This document shows positions 17,548-25,885 of a DNA stretch of 64,000 nucleotides, in pieces (within the stretch, counting starts at the first letter, position 1; each line of letters opens with the position of its first letter). Under the pieces are notes generated by a model, which ran no database searches, was not told the origin of the DNA, and saw only the letters and a list, made by a program, of their open reading frames with translations. The translations under genes and the position numbers were made by a program. The stretch comes from Gemmatimonadota bacterium (GTDB taxonomy: Bacteria; Gemmatimonadota; Gemmatimonadetes; Gemmatimonadales; Gemmatimonadaceae), in assembly GCA_016719105.1 (NCBI GenBank), contig JADKAQ010000001.1, forward strand, positions 124,001-188,000, in the 5' to 3' direction.

Positions 17548-18114
17548 ATGGCTGTTCCTGCCACGCAGATTCGCAAGGGCATGGTGATCGTCTTCGAAGG
17601 CGATCCCTGCCGCGTGATCGATTTCCGCCATCATACGCCGGGCAACCTGCGCGCGATGGTGCAGACCAAGATGAAGAACCTCCGCTCGGGGGCGAACTTC
17701 GAGCACCGGTTCCGCGCGGACGATTCGATCGACAAGGCCTCGATGGAGACTCATGAACTCGAGTTTCTCTATCAGGGGGGCGACACGTACCACTTCATGA
17801 ATCTGGAGAACTACGACCAGATCGAGTTGGACTCCGAGGCGCTGGGCGACAATGCGCAGTGGATGGTGCCCAACATGAAGATCATCGCCGAGTACTACGA
17901 TGGCCGTCCGATCGGGATCGAGCTGCCGCAGTACCTGGTGTTCGAGATCGTCGAGACGTCGCCGGTGATGAAGACGGCGACCAAGACGTCGTCGTACAAG
18001 CCGGCCAAGCTGGAGAACGGGGTGACGGTCAACGTCCCCGAGTTCATCGGCACCGGCGAGCGTGTTCGGGTGAACCCGAGCACGGGTGAGTACCTGGATC
18101 GGGCGAAGGACTGA
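17548..18114 (+). CDS. efp: Elongation factor P
   Basis: The 188-residue protein is full length with the three EF-P domains: the KOW-like domain I (MAVPATQIRKGMVIVFEGDP), the OB domain II (FLYQGGDTYHFMNLENYDQ) and OB domain III ending PSTGEYLDRAKD, with the family signature around VPEFIGTGERVRVNPSTGEY. EF-P enters the ribosomal E site and relieves stalling at polyproline. The domain I tip reads HTPGNLRAM, so Asn 33 occupies the position of the modified Lys (E. coli) or Arg (Pseudomonas). The gene sits directly before a seven-gene tRNA cluster. Confidence 0.95.
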   Translation: MAVPATQIRKGMVIVFEGDPCRVIDFRHHTPGNLRAMVQTKMKNLRSGANFEHRFRADDSIDKASMETHELEFLYQGGDTYHFMNLENYDQIELDSEALGDNAQWMVPNMKIIAEYYDGRPIGIELPQYLVFEIVETSPVMKTATKTSSYKPAKLENGVTVNVPEFIGTGERVRVNPSTGEYLDRAKD

Positions 18115-18190
18115 TCGACGCTCGGCCGGTGGGTCCCCGGTTGTTTCAGGGGTGCGGCCGGTTTAGAATGTTGGTCCTTCGCACGTCATG

Positions 18191-18264
18191 GTGGCCGTAG
18201 CTCAATTGGTTAGAGCACCGGACTGTGGCTCCGGGGGTTGGGGGTTCAAGTCCCCTCGGTCACC
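18191..18264 (+). tRNA. tRNA-His (GTG)
   Basis: Cloverleaf with acceptor GTGGCCG/CGGTCAC, anticodon arm ccgga-ctGTGgc-tccgg and T arm ggggttcaagtcccc. The base before it is G (18190), which fits the His-specific G-1 opposite C73. CCA is not encoded. Confidence 0.95.
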
Positions 18265-18336
18265 CCTGTTTCAAACAGACGGGAGACGGGAGACGCGAGA
18301 CGCGAGTCTCACGATGCTCCAGCCGACTGCCTGAAT

Positions 18337-18409
18337 AGGTCAGTAGCTCAATTGGTAGAGCACCGGTCTCCAAAACCGGCGGTTGGGGGTTCGAGTCCCT
18401 CCTGGCCTG
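18337..18409 (+). tRNA. tRNA-Trp (CCA)
   Basis: Acceptor AGGTCAG/CTGGCCT with discriminator G, anticodon arm ccggt-ctCCAaa-accgg. CCA end is not encoded. Confidence 0.95.
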
Positions 18410-18503
18410 CTGGACAGAACGGAACGGAAGCGCTGCGGACGTCCCGCCGTGGTGCCGAACATTGCAGGGAGTGCCGCCTCCAACCCACCGGAGGCGGGTC
18501 GGA

Positions 18504-18576
18504 GGCGGTATCGTCTAGGGGACTAGGACACAGCCCTCTCAAGGCTGGAACACGGGTTCGAATCCCGTTACCGCTA
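18504..18576 (+). tRNA. tRNA-Glu (CTC)
   Basis: Acceptor GGCGGTA/TACCGCT, D arm tcgtctagggg, anticodon arm cagcc-ctCTCaa-ggctg, T arm cgggttcgaatcccg. Confidence 0.93.
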
Positions 18577-18598
18577 TGGGATGTCCCGAGGGGAAGTC

Positions 18599-18670
18599 GG
18601 CCCCATCGTCTATCGGTTAGGACGGCACTCTTTCAAGGTGCAGAGACGGGTTCGACTCCCGTTGGGGCCA
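18599..18670 (+). tRNA. tRNA-Glu (TTC)
   Basis: Acceptor GGCCCCA/TGGGGCC, anticodon arm gcact-ctTTCaa-ggtgc, T arm cgggttcgactcccg. It lies only 22 bases after the first Glu tRNA. Confidence 0.95.
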
Positions 18671-18817
18671 CTGCAGGTGTTGGTGTGCAGTGACTATGTT
18701 GGTGCAAGCTGGACCGCAGGAAAACACGGAGTCGTAATCTCCGTGCAGGGTTCGCGTACGGTTTTCGTGGATGGCGTAGCTACGCTCCTCGCGAGACAGG
18801 ACGCACGATTGAAGTCG

Positions 18818-18891
18818 GGGGCTGTAGCTCAGCTGGTTAGAGTGCCGGACTGTCACTCCGGAGGTCGCGGGTTCGAGCCCCGTCAGCCCCG
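18818..18891 (+). tRNA. tRNA-Asp (GTC)
   Basis: Acceptor GGGGCTG/CAGCCCC, anticodon arm ccgga-ctGTCac-tccgg, T arm gcgggttcgagccccgt. Confidence 0.95.
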
Positions 18892-18909
18892 CTGTCGTAC
18901 CTGGAAAAT

Positions 18910-18991
18910 GCCCAAGTGGCGAAATTGGTAGACGCGCCATCTTGAGGGGGTGGTGCCGAAAGGCGTCGCGGTTCGAGTCCGCGCTTGGGCA
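18910..18991 (+). tRNA. tRNA-Leu (GAG)
   Basis: Acceptor GCCCAAG/CTTGGGC, class II tRNA with a long variable arm, anticodon arm ccatc-ttGAGgg-ggtgg. Confidence 0.93.
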
Positions 18992-19061
18992 TAGCTCGTC
19001 GCAACACCGGCAACATTTTAGGCCGCATCTGGCAGCACCTCGCACCACGCGGATGGATTCC

Positions 19062-19133
19062 GCCAGCGTAGCTCAGTGGTAGAGCACCCGATTCGTAATC
19101 GGGCGGTCGTCGGTTCAATCCCGACCGCTGGCT
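19062..19133 (+). tRNA. tRNA-Thr (CGT)
   Basis: Acceptor GCCAGCG/CGCTGGC, anticodon arm cccga-ttCGTaa-tcggg, T arm gtcggttcaatcccgac. Confidence 0.95.
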
Positions 19134-19285
19134 CTGACAGGCTAGAGCGCCCGACGTCCCCGTGACGTCGGGCGCGTTGCTTTTCCGCCTGAGCCACCGC
19201 CGCGCCGCGCGGTCGACCTGCCGGTTGGTGCTCGCCGTCGCGGGGATCAGGCGCCACATTTGCGCCTCTCGTTCACCCGCCGCCT

Positions 19286-21313
19286 ATGCATCGCGCTCAC
19301 TACCGCCTCGCTCTCGCCGCCTGCCTTGCAGGCGTCGCCTTCGTCGTTCATCCGGCATCCGTCGGCGCCCAGCAGGCGCGCGCGATGACCTTCGACGACA
19401 TCACGAAGTTGCACGCGCTGTCGGAGGCGCGCCTCTCCCCCGACGGGCAGTGGATCGCCTACGCGGTGCAGTCGAACGACGTCACCGCCAATACCACCGA
19501 CTCGGACCTCTGGCTCGTGGCGGCCGACGGCCGCGCGGCGCCACGACGGCTGACCAACAATCCAAAGCGGGATCGCTCGCCCGATTGGTCGCCCGATGGC
19601 CAGCGGCTCGCCTTCATCTCCGAGCGTGCCGGTGCGCCGCAGCTCTTCCTCCTCCCGTTAGGCGGCGGGGAGGCCGAGCAGGTCACGACGCTCAAGGGGG
19701 CCGTGCTCTCGGCGCAGTGGTCGCCGGATGGAACGCAGCTCGCTGTCGTCGCGACGCAGCCCCCCAGCGAGGACGAGGAGAAGGCGGTGAAGGGCGGCGA
19801 CGACGCCGTCACCGTCGACCTCAACCTCAAGCACACCCGGCTCTGGATCGTGACCGTCGCCACGCGCGCCGCCCGCGAGGTCATCGCGCGTGACTGGGAC
19901 GTCGCCGATCCGCAGTGGTCGCCCGACGGCAAGACCATCGCCTACCGCGCCTACCCCTCGTCGCGGGCGGACGATGGGCATCGCGGTGACATCTGGCTCG
20001 TCGACGTCGCCAGCGGCAACGCGCGCCGCTTCAGCGAGAACGCCGGGAACGATGCCTCGCCGCGCTGGTCCCCCGACGGGTCGGCCCTCGCCTGGCTCGC
20101 ACGCCCGGCCACGGGGCCGATGATCGCGCAGGATCGGCTCGTGGTGGGTTTGGTGGCTGGCGGGGCGCCGCGCGAGGTGATCGCGCCGTCGTTCCTCTAC
20201 CAGCCGGCCCCCGTGACCTGGTCGGCGGACGGACGCACGCTCTACTTCACGACGCAGACCGGGACGACCACGCAGGTCTTCGCCGTCCCGTCCGCGGGGG
20301 GGACCCCCGCGGCGATCACGAAGTTCGAGGGGACGCTCGGCGGCTTCTTCGGCGCGGAGGGGGTCGCCTTCACCGCGGATCGCTCGCGCTTTGCGTCGGT
20401 CGTCGCCACGACCACGACCCCGTTCGAGGTGGCCGTCTTCGACGCCGCCACCGGGACGCCGCGCGTGGTGACGTCTCACAATGCGGTCGCCCGCGAGTGG
20501 TCGTTAGGGCGCACCGAAGTCGTGCGCTGGAAGTCGAACGACGGGCTCGAGGTCGAGGGGCTCCTCGTCTATCCCGTGAACTACCAGGCGGGGACGAAGG
20601 TCCCGCTCCACACCGTCGTGCACGGCGGTCCGTCGGGGGCGTGGATGCAGTCGTTCGCCGGCGACTGGTACAACAACGCGGCGCATGTCTGGGCGGCCAA
20701 GGGGTGGGCCCTCTTCTATCCCAACCCGCGCGGTTCGTCCGGCTACGGCGAGAAGTTCCTCCTGGCCAACGTGAAGGATTGGGGGGGCGGCGACTATCGC
20801 GACATCCAGACCGGCATCGATGCCCTGGTCAAGCGCGGGATTGCCGACCCGGACAAGCTGGTGCAGTCGGGGTGGAGCTACGGCGGCTACATGACGGCGT
20901 TCACCCTCACGCAGACCAACCGCTTCAAGGCGGTGATGGTCGGGGCCGGGCTCACCAACATGTTCTCGATGTACTCCACCAACGACCTGCAGACGCTGCT
21001 CGAGGGGTATTTCGGGGGCGAGCCGTGGGACGTGAAGCAGCAGTACGAGCGCGCGTCGGCCATGACCTACATCAAGAATGCCAAGACGCCCACGCTGATC
21101 CTGCATGGCCAGGCCGACACGCGCGTGCCGGTGGGGCAGGCACAGGAGCTATACCAGGGACTCAAGAAGAACGACGTCCCGGTGGAGCTCGTCTTCTTCC
21201 CGCGCGAGCCGCACGGACTGCAGGAGCCGCGGCACCAGGTGGACAAGCTCAAGCGCGAGTACACCTTCCTGACGCGCTATGCGCTGGGAGAGGGCGTCAA
21301 GATCGTCCCCTGA
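19286..21313 (+). CDS. Secreted S9-family prolyl-oligopeptidase-type serine peptidase
   Basis: The 675-residue protein has a signal peptide ending near SVGAQQ, an N-terminal beta-propeller with repeated SPDG blades (RLSPDGQWIAYA, DWSPDGQRLAF, QWSPDGTQLAV, RWSPDGSALAW) and a C-terminal alpha/beta hydrolase. The catalytic triad is Ser 531 in SGWSYGGYM, Asp 611 in HGQADTRVP and His 643 in REPHGLQEP, the DPP-IV/acylaminoacyl-peptidase arrangement. It removes dipeptides or short N-terminal units from peptides in the periplasm. It is transcribed alone after the tRNA cluster and ends at a hairpin before the convergent GntR operon. Confidence 0.92.
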   Translation: MHRAHYRLALAACLAGVAFVVHPASVGAQQARAMTFDDITKLHALSEARLSPDGQWIAYAVQSNDVTANTTDSDLWLVAADGRAAPRRLTNNPKRDRSPDWSPDGQRLAFISERAGAPQLFLLPLGGGEAEQVTTLKGAVLSAQWSPDGTQLAVVATQPPSEDEEKAVKGGDDAVTVDLNLKHTRLWIVTVATRAAREVIARDWDVADPQWSPDGKTIAYRAYPSSRADDGHRGDIWLVDVASGNARRFSENAGNDASPRWSPDGSALAWLARPATGPMIAQDRLVVGLVAGGAPREVIAPSFLYQPAPVTWSADGRTLYFTTQTGTTTQVFAVPSAGGTPAAITKFEGTLGGFFGAEGVAFTADRSRFASVVATTTTPFEVAVFDAATGTPRVVTSHNAVAREWSLGRTEVVRWKSNDGLEVEGLLVYPVNYQAGTKVPLHTVVHGGPSGAWMQSFAGDWYNNAAHVWAAKGWALFYPNPRGSSGYGEKFLLANVKDWGGGDYRDIQTGIDALVKRGIADPDKLVQSGWSYGGYMTAFTLTQTNRFKAVMVGAGLTNMFSMYSTNDLQTLLEGYFGGEPWDVKQQYERASAMTYIKNAKTPTLILHGQADTRVPVGQAQELYQGLKKNDVPVELVFFPREPHGLQEPRHQVDKLKREYTFLTRYALGEGVKIVP

Positions 21314-21332
21314 GTTGGTCGACGGAACGCAC

Positions 21333-21375
21333 GCGGGGCGCGACACGGAGCAGGACCGGCCGCGTCGCGCCCCGT
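21333..21375. terminator. Hairpin between convergent genes
   Basis: The sequence ggggcgcgac at 21335-21344 pairs with gtcgcgcccc at 21364-21373. It lies between the S9 peptidase stop and the stop of the minus-strand operon and could act in both directions. Confidence 0.55.
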
Positions 21376-21383
21376 GTCGTTCA

Positions 21384-22544
21384 TCACGCGCCGCGCCGCT
21401 CCCGCACGCCGGTCAGTGCCGCGGCGCTTCCTGCCACGACGAGAAGCCACCAGGTCGTTTCGGCGCGTGCAGGACGTGGGGAAGGTGATACCCGCGCGTA
21501 CGAGCGTGCGAGCCAGCGTGAGAGCCAGGCGCTCTCGTCCATCCCAACCAGAGAGTGGAAGACCGCGTCGACGCGGACGTCCCGCCGCCACGCCTCGCCG
21601 AACTTCGCCGGTCCCACTTCGCGCACCAGGTCGGAGAGCGCGAGACCCTGCCTAACGCCGAGCGCGCTGCCATGTACCGAGTGCCACGGCAGCGGCCCCA
21701 CGAGTCGCTGCGCCGCGACCACGGCGGTCGGACGCTCGTCGTCGAACATCCAGCGGCCGTGGTGTGTCGCCTCGCTCCACGTGCGCGCGCAGGCGGCGTC
21801 ACCTCGCGCGAGGCATCGCGCCCCATTGGCGGAGAGGTCGCTCCAGGGCTGACGCGCTTCCTCATCGTCGTTGGCGACATCGTTCCAGCGCGCGAAGGCC
21901 GCCGGGTTCCACTGCGCCGAGTCCAGGTGTGCGCGCAGGGCCGCCCCCGGCAGGCCAAAGGCGGCGAAGAAGGCACACGGGCCCAGCACCCCGCGCCCGG
22001 AGGAAAGGGTCGCGACGATCCGGTCGCGGTTGAGGTTGCGCACCGTCAGGAGCAACGTGCAGGGGTCCCCGGCGCGCTGCGGAAGGCGCGCGAACCGGGC
22101 CACGGGGGCGTCGGCGTTGCCGATCCCGACGATTGGCGGGAGGGTCTCACGCGGCGACCGCGAGACGAGGACACGAAGCGGCGAGCGGAGTATGCCGCCG
22201 GCTCCCAACGCCAAGGTGGAACGTTCGCGGCTGATCGCCTCGCGTACCATCGGGAGAATAGCCCGCCCGGCCGAGTCGATGGCCACCACGGTGACGTCGC
22301 TCGTGTCAGGAGTGCTCACATCCGCGTGGTCGGCGATGGCGATGAGTTGCTGGTCCGTATAGGCGTTCGCCTCGCGGATCATGGCGTCACGGACCGCCAC
22401 TCGCTGCGCGTAGAGGGTGCGTTCGCGAGCACGTCGCAGGTAGTACGGACGCTCCTCGGCCTCGCCGAACTGCAGCGCCAGGGCGAGGGCGGCGGCGCAG
22501 GCGCCCAGGAGCGTCAGCCGCCAGGGCATGGTGGTCAGTCGCAT
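21384..22544 (-). CDS. Hypothetical membrane-anchored protein, last gene of GntR/ABC operon
   Basis: This 386-residue protein has an N-terminal membrane segment (LTLLGACAAALALALQF), a large domain likely outside the cytoplasm with several cysteines (DPCTLLL, GPCAFF, GARCLARGDAACARTW) and a C-terminal membrane segment (TTWWLLVVAGSAAALTG). I do not recognise the family. The upstream protein has the same layout, including a GDxAAC motif and a similar region just before the last membrane helix (VGMDESAWLSRWLARS against AGVEEDSLLSSWRRR), so the two look like distant paralogues. The ATG at 22542-22544 lies inside the end of the upstream gene, a 10-base overlap. Confidence 0.65.
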   Translation of the reverse strand: MRLTTMPWRLTLLGACAAALALALQFGEAEERPYYLRRARERTLYAQRVAVRDAMIREANAYTDQQLIAIADHADVSTPDTSDVTVVAIDSAGRAILPMVREAISRERSTLALGAGGILRSPLRVLVSRSPRETLPPIVGIGNADAPVARFARLPQRAGDPCTLLLTVRNLNRDRIVATLSSGRGVLGPCAFFAAFGLPGAALRAHLDSAQWNPAAFARWNDVANDDEEARQPWSDLSANGARCLARGDAACARTWSEATHHGRWMFDDERPTAVVAAQRLVGPLPWHSVHGSALGVRQGLALSDLVREVGPAKFGEAWRRDVRVDAVFHSLVGMDESAWLSRWLARSYARVSPSPRPARAETTWWLLVVAGSAAALTGVRERRGA

Positions 22545-23746
22545 CGACGCGTCCTCCGCAGTCCGAGTCCCGTCAGGAGCAACGTCCATCCGATCGTGGC
22601 GAGGGCGACCTCGCCCGTGGGGCGGATGCGTGCGCCTCGCTGCGAGATGACCCGCCGGCGCCAGCTCGACAGCAGCGAATCCTCTTCCACGCCAGCGGCA
22701 GCGGAGAGGCGCGTGCCGATGTCACCGGTGCTGGCACGCAGGCGCGTGATGGCGCCATCCCCGCCCAGGCGCAGGGCCTCGTGGAGGAGGACAAGACGCG
22801 GGGCCTCCAGCGTCGGTGCCGGAAGACGATCGGGCCCCAGGCGTTTGATCAGCGTCGAACATGCCGCAGCGTCACCCGTGAGGCATCGGCGCTGCAGGCG
22901 CGGCGCTTCGTCCCCGTCCTGCGGTGCGAGACGCAGGCGGCTGGCGAGGTCGCGGTAGTCCTCCGGGGCGTACCACGCGTGCGCGGGATCGGAAGGGCGT
23001 CCGCGCAGCGACAGGATCGTTGCGCACGCGGCGAGGTCTCCGACCACGCATCGGCGCGCGGCGAACGACCCGGCGGTCGCGACGTCCATGCGGGCCCGCG
23101 TCTCCACGGTGGCCGCGGGGGCGACCGTCACGATGGACACGTTGAACAGCCACGTGCGCATCGCATCGTCCATGGTCCGGTTGGTGATCGCGCCGACGAT
23201 GGCTGTCAGCTGCAATCGCAGGTCGTCGCGCGGCAGGAAGGCCTCGCCTCCGGCCGGTCCGTATAGCCCATAGGGGACCTCGTCCCATACGACGAGGCGC
23301 TCCGGACCGAACGACCGCCCCTCTTCTGGCAGGAGAGGTCGGACGTGGATGAGGTGCCGCCGCAGCGAGTCGACAATCGTCGCGTCGAGGGACGGTTGCA
23401 GTTCTCGGGATAGTGCGGTGGCCGCACGACGTACGCCTTCGCGAAGCCGGCGGGTCGTGGCGATCCGGAAGAGCCCGGCCTGCACGGTGTCGGTGAACCA
23501 GTGACTGGTCGCCACGGTGCGTTCGCGCTTGCCTGTGCTGTCGAGCGCGCGTCGGCGGTGGTCGAGCTGCTGCAGGCGACGCGCCCGCGCGGCGGGCGCG
23601 TCATCGCGCGTTGCTCTGACGGCGTGTTGTTGCGCGGTGTCCGGACGCTGCGCGCCTCCGGCGGCGGCGTGCGAGCGCCCCGACACGGCGACGACGAGGA
23701 CCAGCGTGCGGAGCGCGAGCGCCGAGGTGCGCATCGTCCTAGACAT
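22535..23746 (-). CDS. Hypothetical membrane-anchored protein of GntR/ABC operon
   Basis: This 403-residue protein has an N-terminal hydrophobic segment (ALRTLVLVVAVSG), a long Arg-rich domain probably outside the cytoplasm, paired cysteines (CVVGDLAACATI and CLTGDAAACSTL) and a C-terminal membrane helix (VALATIGWTLLLTGLGL). No family is recognised. Its start codon overlaps the end of the permease gene by eight bases and it overlaps the next gene by ten, so it belongs to the operon. It may be a periplasmic partner of the ABC transporter, which is inference from position only. Confidence 0.65.
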   Translation of the reverse strand: MSRTMRTSALALRTLVLVVAVSGRSHAAAGGAQRPDTAQQHAVRATRDDAPAARARRLQQLDHRRRALDSTGKRERTVATSHWFTDTVQAGLFRIATTRRLREGVRRAATALSRELQPSLDATIVDSLRRHLIHVRPLLPEEGRSFGPERLVVWDEVPYGLYGPAGGEAFLPRDDLRLQLTAIVGAITNRTMDDAMRTWLFNVSIVTVAPAATVETRARMDVATAGSFAARRCVVGDLAACATILSLRGRPSDPAHAWYAPEDYRDLASRLRLAPQDGDEAPRLQRRCLTGDAAACSTLIKRLGPDRLPAPTLEAPRLVLLHEALRLGGDGAITRLRASTGDIGTRLSAAAGVEEDSLLSSWRRRVISQRGARIRPTGEVALATIGWTLLLTGLGLRRTRRCD

Positions 23747-24399
23747 CGATGAAGCTCCACGGACTCAACAGGATACCGAAGGGGCCCCCCGGGAGCACCA
23801 GCGCGCGTGAGGCGAGCGAGAGCCAGGTGAGCGGCGCCGGCAGCGTCTCCGCTGGGAGGAGGACGAAGAGAAAGAGGAGGATGAGTGCGCCGAACACGAC
23901 TCCGCGCGCGCTGTCCGGCACCGAAGCGCACGAGGAAGGCGAGGGCGTGTACCAGCCACGCCGCCATCAGTGCCCGCAGCGCCAGTGACGCGGGATACGC
24001 GTGCAACGATTCCGGGAGCTCGAGCAGCCCTGACGCCGCGGCCCCCCCAAGCCAGATGGCGACGGCGAGCATCCCTAACAGGAGGAAGCCAGCGCCCAGC
24101 CGGTACAGGAGGTACCGGCGACGGGCGATGGGGAGCGACAGGGCATAGACGTGCCGCCCGCGATCGTCGACCGACCAGTTCTGGACCACCAGGGCAACCG
24201 CTGCCAGGCAGACGGTGATGGCCACGAGCAGCCCGATCATTCCCCCGACCTCGACGTAGCCGTTCGCCGAGATCCATCCGATCCCGAACCGTGCGGACAT
24301 CGGGACGGAGAGCACCGGGAGCGCGAACCCCGCGGCCAGGAAGAAGAGCATGATGGCGCGCGTCCAGATCCACTGCGCCCGAAGCATGGCGACAAACAT
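23739..24399 (-). pseudogene. ABC transporter permease, frameshifted near 23915-23922
   Basis: The frame from the ATG at 24399 encodes membrane helices typical of ABC-2-like permeases (TRAIMLFFLAAGFALPVL, IGLLVAITVCLAAVALVV, LYRLGAGFLLLGMLAVAIWL, MAAWLVHALAFLVRFG). It then loses hydrophobic character. The +1 frame continues with VVFGALILLFLFVLLPAE and ends SPWSFIDV at a TAG that overlaps the next gene by eight bases. So one extra base near 23918 splits a permease of about 220 residues. This may be a real mutation or an assembly error. The start overlaps the ATPase stop (TGATG). Confidence 0.75.
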
Positions 24400-25376
24400 C
24401 ACGCAGCCTCCCGTCCGTCCGTGGTGGTCTGTCCGCGCGCTCGTGCGGCGCTGAGCAACTCGACGAAGCTGTCCTCGAGGTCCAGATCCTCGACCTCGCG
24501 CAACGTGCTGCCCGGAAGGAGCGCGGCAAACGCGCCCCGCATGTCGGGACGCCAATCGCGCACCACCCACTCCTCGTCGCTGCCGATCAGCGTGCGCCTG
24601 GCGAGGACGCGAAAGGGGAGGGTCGCGATCGTCGCACCCGCACCCGCACCCGCACCCGCACTGTCACCCGCACCTGCAGGCGCGCTTGCACCACGCACGC
24701 GCAGTCGCTTCACGCCCGCGCGGAACTCGGACATCGGGAGTTCGGCGACCATCCGTCCATCATCCAGCAGCCCTACCCAGTCGCAGATGCGCTCCTGCTC
24801 GTGCACGAGGTGGCTGGAGATGAAGACGGTCGCCTTGCTCGCCGCGACGTAGTCCACGATGGCGGAGAGGACGTCACGCCGAACGACCGGGTCGAGTCCG
24901 TCGGTCGGTTCATCCAGGACCAGCAGCTCCGGCCGCACGGCGAGCGCGAGGAGGAGCATCAACTTGCCCGCTTCGCCCTTGGATAGTCGCCCGACCAGCG
25001 CGTCGCCGCGGAGCGCGAAAGCGCGCTTGAGTCGATCACCCTCTCGCGCGTCCCAGCGAGGATAGAAGGCCGCGTGGTATCGCATCGTCTCGTCGACCGA
25101 GAGCGCCGGGTACAGGTGCAGGCGCTCGGGGACGTAGCCCACGCGCGCGAGCGCGGGGACCACGTCGTCGGGGACGCGGTGACCGAGGAGGTCGATCGTG
25201 CCGTCGTCAGGGGGGAGCATCCCCATCAACGACTTGATCGTCGTCGTCTTGCCCGACCCGTTTGGGCCGAGGAAGCCGTACACCGAGCCGCTCGGCACGG
25301 TGAGGTCGAGCCCACGCAGGGCGAACTCCCGTCCGGCGCGATAGGTGAGCGAGCGGATGCGGATGGCGTCGGTCAT
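24399..25376 (-). CDS. ABC transporter ATP-binding protein (YtrB/CcmA-like)
   Basis: This 325-residue protein has Walker A GPNGSGKTTTIKSL, Walker B LLVLDEPTDGLD, an H-loop SSHL and a degenerate signature LSKGEAGKLMLL in place of LSGGQ, as often seen in YtrB-type ATPases. The C-terminal extension contains a (GA)n run coded by a gcaccc hexamer repeat at about 24636-24661 in an Ala/Gly-rich linker. It sits between a YtrA-type GntR repressor gene (ATGA overlap) and the permease gene (TGATG overlap), the standard layout of cell-envelope-stress ABC operons. Substrate unknown. Confidence 0.9.
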   Translation of the reverse strand: MTDAIRIRSLTYRAGREFALRGLDLTVPSGSVYGFLGPNGSGKTTTIKSLMGMLPPDDGTIDLLGHRVPDDVVPALARVGYVPERLHLYPALSVDETMRYHAAFYPRWDAREGDRLKRAFALRGDALVGRLSKGEAGKLMLLLALAVRPELLVLDEPTDGLDPVVRRDVLSAIVDYVAASKATVFISSHLVHEQERICDWVGLLDDGRMVAELPMSEFRAGVKRLRVRGASAPAGAGDSAGAGAGAGATIATLPFRVLARRTLIGSDEEWVVRDWRPDMRGAFAALLPGSTLREVEDLDLEDSFVELLSAARARGQTTTDGREAA

Positions 25377-25753
25377 TTCCTGGTCTCCTGCATGGCGTCG
25401 TGAAGTGCGCGACTCAGCTCGTCGGCGGCGAGGCCAAGACGCGATCCCTGCGCGAGCATCTCCTGCACGAGGCGCCTGGCCTCGGCGGCGCGGTCTTGCC
25501 GCTTTCGTTCGGTTGGGACGCAGGAGACGAATGTCCCCGCTCCCTGGCGCATCTCGACCGTCCCGTCCTGCTCCAGCTCGCGGTACGCCTGCGCTACGGT
25601 CGCCGGATTGATGCGGAGCTGGCTCGCGAGCGCGCGCACCGACGGCAGGGCGTCGCCGGCGCGCAGCTCGCCCGCGGCAACGGCGACGCGGAGCCGTCCG
25701 GCAATCTGAGCGTAGAGAGGAGTCGGGGAACGCGGGTCGATTCGGTCGAACAT
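25373..25753 (-). CDS. GntR-family transcriptional regulator, YtrA subfamily
   Basis: The 126-residue protein has the winged-helix GntR domain (PLYAQIAGRLRVAVAAGEL, then LPSVRALASQLRINPATVAQAYRELEQDGTVEMRQGAGTFV) and only a short helical C-terminal tail of about 50 residues, which is the YtrA layout. It presumably represses its own ABC operon. The start at 25753 (MFDRIDPRSP) fits the family; an in-frame ATG at 25789 would begin within the palindrome upstream. Its stop overlaps the start of the ATPase gene by four bases. Confidence 0.9.
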   Translation of the reverse strand: MFDRIDPRSPTPLYAQIAGRLRVAVAAGELRAGDALPSVRALASQLRINPATVAQAYRELEQDGTVEMRQGAGTFVSCVPTERKRQDRAAEARRLVQEMLAQGSRLGLAADELSRALHDAMQETRK

Positions 25754-25768
25754 GCCGCCGTCGCTAGG

Positions 25769-25789
25769 TGTATCGGTGTAGTAGTACAC
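25769..25789. promoter_or_regulatory. Probable GntR (YtrA-type) operator
   Basis: The palindrome gtgta-gtag-tacac (25776-25789) lies 23-36 bases upstream of the repressor start, with an extra gtgta half-site at 25769-25773. Autoregulation is inferred from position. Confidence 0.55.
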
Positions 25790-25841
25790 TGGTACGACGA
25801 GCGATCGCCGACGCCGTCACAGGCCCTGACGAAAACGAAGA

Positions 25842-25866
25842 CGGCCGCCCCGAAGCGGGGCGGCCG
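25842..25866 (-). terminator. Rho-independent terminator of the chemoreceptor gene
   Basis: An 11-bp stem (25842-25852 with 25856-25866) lies just downstream of the minus-strand stop at 25886 and is followed on that strand by tcttcgttttc. Confidence 0.8.
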
Positions 25867-25885
25867 AATCCGTCGTTGACGACGA

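Noticed and set aside
18671..18817. Possible extra tRNA in the largest gap of the tRNA cluster
   Set aside because: A 7-bp hairpin (cacggag/ctccgtg) resembles an anticodon arm, but position 33 would be C, and no acceptor or T arm pairs.
24630..24670. Hexamer gcaccc repeat as a possible CRISPR or regulatory array
   Set aside because: It is an in-frame Gly/Ala linker repeat within the ATPase gene. No CRISPR array was seen anywhere in the window.
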